From: Gammaproteobacteria bacterium
GTDB taxonomy: Bacteria; Pseudomonadota; Gammaproteobacteria; Pseudomonadales; Azotimanducaceae
DNA length: 5,009 nucleotides
Direction: 5' to 3'
NCBI GenBank assembly: GCA_018667205.1
Contig: JABIVN010000053.1
Span: forward strand, 1 to 5,009
Shown: positions 1 to 4,147 of the stretch, one piece after another
Position numbering within the stretch: the stretch's first letter is position 1
How the letters are laid out: the number at the start of each line of letters is the position of its first letter
Made by a program: the position numbers and the translations under genes
Notes under the pieces: model-generated
Told to the model about the DNA's origin: nothing
Seen by the model: the letters and a program-made list of their open reading frames with translations, nothing else
Databases searched by the model: none

Positions 1-48
1 AATCTTGCTGGCTAGTTCTAAAGCTGACAAATAGGCAATCGATGACAT
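1..48 (-). CDS. Amidase-signature family enzyme, N-terminus only (cut by window edge)
   Basis: The minus strand has an ATG at 48-46 followed by 16 open codons up to the window edge, reading MSSIAYLSALELASKI. A strong ribosome site, GGGAGAG, lies 6 bases upstream of the ATG. The pattern 'xxYLSALELAxxI' is the usual opening helix of amidase-signature hydrolases (GatA-like and related amidases), which normally are 450-500 residues long and use a Ser-Ser-Lys triad to hydrolyse amide bonds. None of the catalytic region is in the window, so the family call rests on only about 12 residues plus a good start site. The gene is codirectional with the lipoprotein hydrolase gene that ends 174 bases upstream of this start, so the two could share a transcript, though the gap is long enough for a separate promoter. 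It could be another protein with a similar N-terminal helix. Confidence 0.5.
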   Translation of the reverse strand, partial: MSSIAYLSALELASKI

Positions 49-222
49 AACAAGCTCTCCCGCAGATGACTCGATATTAAAGACCGGATGCGGTGTTATT
101 GTCTAGTCAAAAGGGTTTTCGGTGTCAGCATCCCGCCGGTCATCAAGATTCAACAACAATATCCTGCTGCTGACCCTGATTAGCGTAGACGCGGCCTGAG
201 CTTCTTCACCATTTTTTTAGTG

Positions 223-1308
223 TCATTCAAAGAAATTAAGAACCGCATCATTAATCAGTTTTCTGAGCTCTGGCCGCGAGAGCTCGCCGGACAATCCAAA
301 CCGTTTGGTTAGGTTAGAAAACTGCGGTGCATCCGAGTAGTCAAAGTGCTTGGTGCCTGACTCCAGCTGTTTGCGGGCGAGGGGGGAAGCCTTCAAATAC
401 TTGTCGAGTTTTTGGTAATTGATGGAGTCGTCCCATTCGGCCTGCCCTAGATAATAAAATGGCTTCTCTGTGCCAGCGGAAATAACTTCTGGTGGCACTG
501 GTACCATCCAGCCATCTAAGGCTAAGGCTTTGGTTACTCGATTGTCTTTTGCTGACAGCATAAGTGCCGTCGTGCCACCGAAGGAATGTCCAAACACACC
601 AACCGAATCAGTCCTCAGGTTGGCCCAAAGGCTACCGGCCTCGTCACGTCGCCGCTCTATTTCGTTTAGCACAAAGACAAGATCGGAAACTCGGGTGTTC
701 AATTGTGGTAGTCGAAAGGCGAAAAAATCCTCTCCGGTACGGTTTTCTGTATCCGATGATCGATAATCCGCCTCGGACCCGTCGGCGAAAATCGTCAGGT
801 AAGCATCATAGGCGTGGTCGACACTGATGACCGTGATGCCGTGGCTGGCCAACATCTCTGCCTGTATGGTGTTCTGGTTTTTCATACCGCTCAAGCCGTG
901 AGAAAACAGAACGACTGGCATTTTCTGGTCTTGCATTAAAAAAGTAGCATTCAAAACAGAATTGGTTTGAACCCGCTGCATATGTGCGATCATAAATCGA
1001 GGTAGTCCCGATTGATAAGCCACCATGTCTAAACGTCTTGCCGGAAAGTCCAAGTACGGTTGGCGCGCTGCGTCACTCGTTGCCGTCGCTGGATACCAGA
1101 CCTGACCCGCCAACCGGCGTTGGTCACTCGGGTCATCGGTAAAAAGCTCGTCGCGGGCCTCATCGACCCACTCAAAAAACTGAGTGCCAACGGCGTGGGG
1201 CCCCGTGGGCGATGGCAAGTCATCCAAAGGGAATACCTTCGAAATCACGGAAGAACAGCCCGACGCTAGCAACGCCAAAATAACGGCTGAGATTGACTGC
1301 AGTTTCAT
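223..1308 (-). CDS. Lipoprotein alpha/beta hydrolase, platelet-activating-factor acetylhydrolase-like
   Basis: This is a complete 361-residue protein. Residues 1-17 are a lipoprotein signal peptide ending in LLASGC, with Cys18 as the predicted lipidated residue, so the mature protein should be anchored in a membrane facing the periplasm or outside. The rest is an alpha/beta hydrolase resembling PAF-acetylhydrolase/plasma-type phospholipase A2. It has an oxyanion-region strand VVLFSHGLSG (132-141), the nucleophile elbow GHSFGG with Ser242, the acid in LALDGWMVP with Asp265, and His321 in GTKHFDYSD. The spacing and context of Ser, Asp ('LDxWMxP') and His match the human PAF-AH triad, so all catalytic residues are present. 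Family members hydrolyse short or oxidised acyl esters; the bacterial substrate is unknown and could be a lipid, a polyester or another ester. The ATG at 1308 follows AGGAA by 4 bases. No clear terminator follows the stop. I am confident of the fold and export, not of the substrate. Confidence 0.93.
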   Translation of the reverse strand: MKLQSISAVILALLASGCSSVISKVFPLDDLPSPTGPHAVGTQFFEWVDEARDELFTDDPSDQRRLAGQVWYPATATSDAARQPYLDFPARRLDMVAYQSGLPRFMIAHMQRVQTNSVLNATFLMQDQKMPVVLFSHGLSGMKNQNTIQAEMLASHGITVISVDHAYDAYLTIFADGSEADYRSSDTENRTGEDFFAFRLPQLNTRVSDLVFVLNEIERRRDEAGSLWANLRTDSVGVFGHSFGGTTALMLSAKDNRVTKALALDGWMVPVPPEVISAGTEKPFYYLGQAEWDDSINYQKLDKYLKASPLARKQLESGTKHFDYSDAPQFSNLTKRFGLSGELSRPELRKLINDAVLNFFE

Positions 1309-1542
1309 AGGTTTCCTGAATGTTTACGATCTGTCCTCAGTTTCGCACTTTAAAAAAGCAGGGGAAAGATGTCGGATGTCGATAACGTATCGTGAATACC
1401 TGCCTCACATCAATACTGCTAGGAATACCAAATTAACAGGATGCCGGTGCGGTGATTTATTCCCTTATGCACCGCTAGTGGGATGCTTTATAAAGGGTTA
1501 AAGATGCATCGTTTGGAAGCGTCATCATCAACCGTTCGCTGA

Positions 1543-1779
1543 TCGGAAATAACCAAGTGGTCACTATTTCCCAATGCCCGTTATCTGGTTGAGCGTGTTG
1601 AAGTTGATTATGTGAATAGTGAACAGGAAGCTGAAGAGGTTGAACAATGGGTGCAAGATTCGAACCGGCAGGTACTCTCAGATTCCATCCAACCCGTTCT
1701 GGGCGCTGGCCTGGTCATTGGAACACCTTGGCCAAAATCCACCGCAGGGTGGATTTTGGCCAAGCGTGTTTTAGATTGA
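1543..1779 (+). pseudogene. Possible protein-coding remnant, unknown family
   Basis: After a TGA at 1540-1542 this frame stays open for 78 codons to the TGA at 1777-1779. The middle (about 1573-1770) reads like a real soluble protein: a charged helical part with VERVEVDYVNSEQEAEEVE, then QVLSDSIQPVLGAGLVIG. There is no ATG with a ribosome site at the left end; an ATG at 1504 in the same frame is separated from it by the TGA. The last part of the frame runs straight through the long hairpin at 1722-1770, so the hairpin either interrupted an older gene or the frame is chance. I do not recognise the family. The best reading is a degraded 5'-truncated gene; an accidental open frame is nearly as likely. 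Confidence 0.25.
1722..1770. repeat. Strong hairpin: 22-pair inverted repeat with 4-base loop
   Basis: The arms CTTGGCCAAAATCCACC (1727-1743) and GGTGGATTTTGGCCAAG (1748-1764) are perfectly complementary over 17 bases around the loop GCAG. The pairing continues with AACAC (1722-1726) and GTGTT (1766-1770), interrupted only by one unpaired C at 1765. In plus-strand RNA a few more G-U and A-U pairs could form outward. On the plus strand the stem runs into GTGTTTTAG, a weak U-run, so it could act as an intrinsic terminator for plus-strand transcription. On the minus strand no T-run follows. The stem is longer and more perfect than most terminators, so a small mobile palindromic element or a structured RNA remain options. 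Confidence 0.85.
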
Positions 1780-1888
1780 AGCGTATGAGAGGAAAACTGG
1801 CGATATCCAAAAACGAAACAGTGTCGGCAGTATTTGATGCCTCGGCAGAAAGAGGCTGGGGCACAGCTCTGACATCCATACGATGTAG

Positions 1889-2065
1889 GAGGCGCTTACT
1901 CGGCTCATTGACCTAAACAAGCGCCGTATTAAAGCTATCAGACGAAAGGTAGTGGGGTTAATCCTGCTTGCTTGGGTTCCTGTCTGCCTTTCTTACCCTT
2001 TCTTACCCGTTTTTTCCCTGTGCTTGCCACGGTTACTACCTGTAAGGTGTTGGCGGCTAAGGCCT
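1889..2065 (+). pseudogene. Possible remnant of a small membrane protein
   Basis: After a TAG at 1886-1888 this frame is open for 58 codons to a TAA at about 2063-2065. It begins with a basic amphipathic stretch, EALTRLIDLNKRRIKAIRRK, followed by a hydrophobic segment VVGLILLAWVPVCL that could span a membrane, with positive charges on the expected cytoplasmic side. The remainder becomes rich in Leu, Pro, Arg and Cys across the tandem repeat at 1988-2007 and looks non-coding. There is no ATG or ribosome site at the left end. The N-terminal 35 residues are more protein-like than chance would usually give, so it may be a fragment of a lost membrane protein. I do not recognise a family, and confidence is low. 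Confidence 0.2.
1988..2007. repeat. Two tandem copies of CTTTCTTACC
   Basis: A 10-base unit is repeated exactly twice (1988-1997 and 1998-2007) and followed by one further C, in a pyrimidine-rich tract that continues through a T6 run to about 2018. It lies 60-80 bases beyond the stop of the minus-strand gene at 2068. Read on the minus strand it is a purine tract without pairing potential, so it is not a terminator. Confidence 0.8.
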
Positions 2066-2067
2066 TG

Positions 2068-2502
2068 TTAACGTATTAAAAATTTCATCCAGTCGTCATA
2101 GGTCTCCGTTTTCACCTCTTGCCAGTCCATGACCGGTGGGTTAAATAACGCCGTGGAAGACGCTTCAACGATCATGTCAAGACTAGTGACCAGAACCAGC
2201 CTGGCGCTTTGGCTGCAAGCGCCAATAAAGGCCTCGGTCTCTGATGCTTTTCGGGTCAAGTCACAGTAGTCACGGTTGATATTGGCAAGGTAGGTATTCC
2301 TTGTTTTTGGGGCGACAAGCCGGATGGCGTAGATTCGCTCTGCCAGACCATTGCCGCGCCAGCTAACCAGATGGAGGAGTGCCGGGGCGGCACATTCCTC
2401 GCATTTTACCAGTGCCAGAGTCGGCCCCAGCCAGTCATCCAATATGGTATCCAGCGCGAGTTTTCTGCCTCGTTGCATCCAGCTATGTTGGCAATCGGTC
2501 AT
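2068..2502 (-). CDS. Protein of unknown function with a CxxC motif
   Basis: The minus-strand frame ending at 2068 is open back to 2709, but an ATG at 2709 would overlap the first 53 bases of the plus-strand LLM gene and its promoter region, so an internal start is more likely. I chose the ATG at 2502, giving 144 residues (MTDCQHSWMQRG...). An ATG at 2478 (136 residues) is an alternative, and neither has a good ribosome site. The product reads as a genuine soluble protein: a KCEEC motif (Cys34, Cys37 from the chosen start) followed by an APALLHLVSWRG strand, then an INRDYCDLTRKASETEAF helix and a C-terminal acidic/aromatic tail. The CxxC could bind a metal or be redox active, but there is only one such pair. 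I cannot name a family. It is divergent from the LLM gene and shares its upstream region, so co-regulation is possible. A decayed gene lacking its true N-terminus cannot be excluded. Confidence 0.55.
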   Translation of the reverse strand: MTDCQHSWMQRGRKLALDTILDDWLGPTLALVKCEECAAPALLHLVSWRGNGLAERIYAIRLVAPKTRNTYLANINRDYCDLTRKASETEAFIGACSQSARLVLVTSLDMIVEASSTALFNPPVMDWQEVKTETYDDWMKFLIR

Positions 2503-2539
2503 CAGTACGAGCTTAGCACTAACCCCGTGGTTAGATGTA

Positions 2540-2569
2540 TCTACAAGCGCAGTGTCACTGCGGTATAGT
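2540..2569 (+). promoter_or_regulatory. Candidate promoter for the LLM oxidoreductase gene
   Basis: TCTACA (2540-2545, 4 of 6 matches to TTGACA) lies 18 bases before TATAGT (2564-2569, 5 of 6 matches to TATAAT). Transcription would begin near 2576, leaving a leader of about 80 bases before the ATG at 2657. The palindrome CAGTGTCACTG sits inside the spacer and AGCCAAAGTTTGGCT lies over the predicted start point, both normal operator positions. It was identified by eye only. Confidence 0.4.
2550..2560. promoter_or_regulatory. Palindrome CAGTGTCACTG, possible operator
   Basis: This is a perfect 5+1+5 inverted repeat (CAGTG-T-CACTG) located between the candidate -35 and -10 boxes of the plus-strand gene. 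A repressor bound here would block polymerase. It lies in the shared upstream region of the divergent pair. A short palindrome can occur by chance, so the call is tentative. Confidence 0.25.
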
Positions 2570-2578
2570 GGCAAATAG

Positions 2579-2593
2579 AGCCAAAGTTTGGCT
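2579..2593. promoter_or_regulatory. Palindrome AGCCAAAGTTTGGCT, possible operator
   Basis: This is a perfect 7+1+7 inverted repeat positioned 9 bases after the candidate -10 box, over or just after the predicted transcription start. Its length and symmetry suit a dimeric regulator of the TetR or GntR type. No regulator gene is visible in the window. As RNA it could not form a hairpin because the loop would be one base, which favours a DNA-binding role. Confidence 0.35.
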
Positions 2594-2625
2594 TTGCAGT
2601 GCGGGCGTGCCAAAGCGCGTCTGCG

Positions 2626-2636
2626 AGCAAATTGCT
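2626..2636. promoter_or_regulatory. Palindrome AGCAAATTGCT in the leader of the LLM gene
   Basis: A 5+1+5 inverted repeat (AGCAA-A-TTGCT) 20 bases before the start codon and just before the A-rich ribosome site. It could be an extra regulator site or chance. Its sequence differs from the palindrome at 2579-2593, so the two are not copies of one operator. Confidence 0.2.
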
Positions 2637-2656
2637 TGTCAAAAAAAGGAGTGATC

Positions 2657-3514
2657 ATGAAAATCGGATGCCAGATGGCGTTTAACGAATACACCAGCCC
2701 ATCGTACATTATTGAGGCTGCCCAGCATGTGGAAGAGGTTGGGTTTTATGGTTTCTGGGTGCCAGAACATGTGATGTTTTTTCCTGAATATGAATCACGT
2801 TACCCGTATACAGAAGATGGCAGAATCGCCGGTGAACCTCGAAGTCTGCTCGATCCGTTCAGTGCGCTGACTTTCGTGGCAGCACACACGTCCAAGATAA
2901 AGTTGGCTACCGGCATCTGCCTGGTTCCCCAGAGGAACCCTGTGTACACGGCGAAGGTCTGCGCAGATCTGGATTACTTGTCCGGCGGGCGATTTGAACT
3001 TGGTGTTGGTATTGGTTGGCTTAAAGAAGAATTCGATGCCTTGGGTGTACCGTGGGAAGACAGGGCTGGTCGAACGCTCGAGTGCCTTGCTGTTATGAAG
3101 ACACTTTGGTGTGACGAAGTCTCTAGTTTTGAGGGTAAATACTATTCCGTACAAGCGTCGTACCAGAACCCTAAGCCGATTCAGAAGCCTCATCCGCCTA
3201 TTATCTTCGGGGGCGAAAGTGATCCTGCACTTCGGCGGGTAGCTCAGGTCGGTCAAGGCTGGTACGGCTTCAACCTAACGCCGGATTCGCTTGAAGAGAG
3301 ATTGGCGTACCTGAACGATCAATTAGAGGAAAATGGCCGATCAATGTCGGAAATTAAGCTTTATGTCAGTCCTCATGCCAGCGTCAGATCGCTTGAGGAT
3401 ATGCGCAGGTTTGAAGCGCTGGGCGTTGAACAGATGATCTTGCCAGTGATGGCGGCCAAAATAGAGACGCTCAAAGAACGCGCCCAAAAGGCTATGGCCC
3501 GCGTCTACGGCTAA
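2657..3514 (+). CDS. LLM-class (luciferase-like) flavin/F420-dependent oxidoreductase
   Basis: This is a 285-residue TIM-barrel oxidoreductase of the bacterial luciferase-like superfamily, closest by pattern to the TIGR03619 type of F420-dependent enzymes. The visible family signatures are FWVPEHV (33-39), DPFSALTFVAAHTSKIKLAT (66-85), the strand and loop LVPQRNPVYTAK (89-100), LSGGRFELGVGIGWLKEEF (108-126) and PHPPIIFGG (178-186). The length is normal. Such enzymes oxidise alcohols or ketones, or act as monooxygenases, in the cytoplasm using reduced flavin or F420. In proteobacteria without F420 the cofactor is probably FMN; the sequence does not settle this. I placed the start at 2657 because AAGGAG lies 5 bases upstream; the frame extends to an ATG at 2588, but that adds a basic 23-residue tail over the leader. 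It is followed after 177 bases by the DUF35-thiolase pair on the same strand, suggesting a shared catabolic pathway for an acyl-CoA, steroid or alicyclic compound. Confidence 0.95.
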   Translation: MKIGCQMAFNEYTSPSYIIEAAQHVEEVGFYGFWVPEHVMFFPEYESRYPYTEDGRIAGEPRSLLDPFSALTFVAAHTSKIKLATGICLVPQRNPVYTAKVCADLDYLSGGRFELGVGIGWLKEEFDALGVPWEDRAGRTLECLAVMKTLWCDEVSSFEGKYYSVQASYQNPKPIQKPHPPIIFGGESDPALRRVAQVGQGWYGFNLTPDSLEERLAYLNDQLEENGRSMSEIKLYVSPHASVRSLEDMRRFEALGVEQMILPVMAAKIETLKERAQKAMARVYG

Positions 3515-3541
3515 CTTCTAAGTTTTTGAGGGAGATATTTG

Positions 3542-3605
3542 TTAAAGGGGACGAAGGAATTTAGAGGGGACGGAAGGTTTTAACTCTCTGCGACTCCTCT
3601 AAATT
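3542..3605. repeat. GGGGACGGAAGG-type direct and inverted repeat cluster
   Basis: Two imperfect copies of a 19-base unit follow each other: 3542-3560 with core GGGGACGAAGG and 3561-3579 with core GGGGACGGAAGG. The second overlaps an inverted repeat whose arms AATTTAGAGG (3558-3567) and CCTCTAAATT (3596-3605) pair perfectly over 10 bases around a 28-base loop. A further GTCCG at 3611-3615 could pair with the GGAC of the repeats. Repeats of this GGGGACGGA kind are, as I recall, found scattered between genes in many proteobacteria, often linked to REP-associated IS200-like transposases. No transposase is present here, so this would be a non-autonomous copy. Confidence 0.6.
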
Positions 3606-3620
3606 ATGCTGTCCGTTAGG

Positions 3621-3637
3621 CTAATTCCTTGAATTAG
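3621..3637. repeat. Hairpin CTAATTC-CTT-GAATTAG
   Basis: A perfect 7-base stem with a 3-base loop. It is AT-rich and not followed by a T-run on either strand, so it is a poor intrinsic terminator. It lies directly after the GGGGACGG repeat cluster and touches the next small hairpin, so it may belong to the same element. Confidence 0.6.
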
Positions 3638-3647
3638 AAGGGCCTTC
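3637..3647. repeat. Small palindrome GAAGG-G-CCTTC
   Basis: A perfect 5+1+5 palindrome sharing its first G with the end of the preceding hairpin. It lies 45 bases before the start of the DUF35 gene. It could mark the right end of the repeat element or be an operator; nothing in the sequence decides this. Confidence 0.4.
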
Positions 3648-3691
3648 AGGTTTACCCTTGACACCTTTGTAATTTATCACTGAGGTAAAGA

Positions 3692-4120
3692 ATGTCTGAA
3701 AAACCGAAGGACAAGAGGCCATTGCCAGTTGTATCCTGGCTGAAAGGCGCTGGCACAAATGACCCGTATCTGGAGGGTCAAAAGTGCGAATGTGGTGCAA
3801 TTTTTCTTGGCGAAAGAAGCAACTGTTCAAGTTGTGGTGCCCGTGATCAGTTAACACCGACGCGGTTATCTAATAAAGGCAAATTGTATGTCTACAGCAT
3901 TGTGCATCGAAGCTTTCCAGGGATTGAAGTACCTTACATATCCGCGATTGTCGATCTTGAAGGTGGCGGCACAGTGAAGGGTAATTTGATCAATGTTGAA
4001 CCGGATCCGGCTAATATTGAGTTCGACATGCCTGTTGATGTCGTGTTCGATGATGCCCTTGGGCGAAAGGATAAAGACGGCAACAGCTATATTAGTTATT
4101 TTTTTCAACCAGCAGCTTGA
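3692..4120 (+). CDS. Zinc-ribbon OB-fold (DUF35) protein, thiolase/aldolase partner
   Basis: This 142-residue protein has the two-part layout of DUF35 proteins. A rubredoxin-like zinc ribbon near the N-terminus carries Cys32, Cys34, Cys45 and Cys48 (KCECG...NCSSCG). An OB-fold follows from about 53 to 138, with the typical strands GKLYVYSIVHRSFPG, PYISAIVDLEGGGTVKGNL and PVDVVFDD. The length is normal for a stand-alone member. The ATG at 3692 has GAGGT 5 bases upstream. Proteins of this family are encoded next to SCP-x/thiolase-like enzymes and form stable complexes with them; in the mycobacterial cholesterol pathway the DUF35 domain of ChsH2 binds the aldolase Ltp2. The thiolase-like gene begins only 27 bases after this stop, so translational coupling and complex formation are expected. 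The four cysteines suggest an intact zinc site. It has no catalytic activity that I would predict by itself. Confidence 0.95.
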   Translation: MSEKPKDKRPLPVVSWLKGAGTNDPYLEGQKCECGAIFLGERSNCSSCGARDQLTPTRLSNKGKLYVYSIVHRSFPGIEVPYISAIVDLEGGGTVKGNLINVEPDPANIEFDMPVDVVFDDALGRKDKDGNSYISYFFQPAA

Positions 4121-4147
4121 GCGCAACAGTTAATCAAGGAGAGACTT

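Larger units (their letters stand above)
1309..2067. other. Gene-poor 760-base stretch with remnants and repeats
   Basis: No reading frame here has the start site, length and composition of a normal gene. Several short plus-strand stretches read like protein without a usable start (1543-1779 and 1889-2065, listed separately). The 89-codon frame at 1647-1916 has an AGAGG upstream, but its product is an arginine-rich sequence with no recognisable pattern and I regard it as spurious. The stretch also holds the strong hairpin at 1722-1770, a 10-base tandem repeat at 1988-2007, a small inverted repeat GCGGTG/CACCGC (1449-1454 and 1470-1475) and a perfect CTTTATAAAG palindrome (1486-1495). The right half of 1309-1500 must contain the promoter of the minus-strand lipoprotein gene, but I could not find a convincing -35/-10 pair. 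The general picture is of decayed or rearranged sequence between two minus-strand genes. Confidence 0.6.

Noticed and set aside
1647..1916. 89-codon plus-strand frame with AGAGG upstream
   Set aside because: The product is arginine-rich and patternless, runs through the long hairpin, and competes with a more protein-like frame in the same place.
2041..2075. Possible integron attC site around the stop of the minus-strand gene (GTTAAC near 2067)
   Set aside because: The core-site consensus pair RYYYAAC/GTTRRRY and the paired inner boxes are not present, and no integrase is in the window.
2351..2578. Plus-strand frames of 65-75 codons opposite the minus-strand gene
   Set aside because: They are antisense to the more protein-like minus-strand frame and lack ribosome sites and recognisable patterns.
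2588..2656. N-terminal extension of the LLM gene from an ATG at 2588
   Set aside because: The extra 23 residues are basic and unlike the family, there is no ribosome site before 2588, and a strong AAGGAG precedes the ATG at 2657, where the family's usual N-terminus begins.
3658..3663. Perfect TTGACA before the DUF35 gene as a -35 box
   Set aside because: A -10 box at normal spacing would fall on TGAGGT, which overlaps the ribosome site and does not match. The nearby TGTAAT at 3668-3673 is too close to pair with it and has only a weak TTCAGG upstream.
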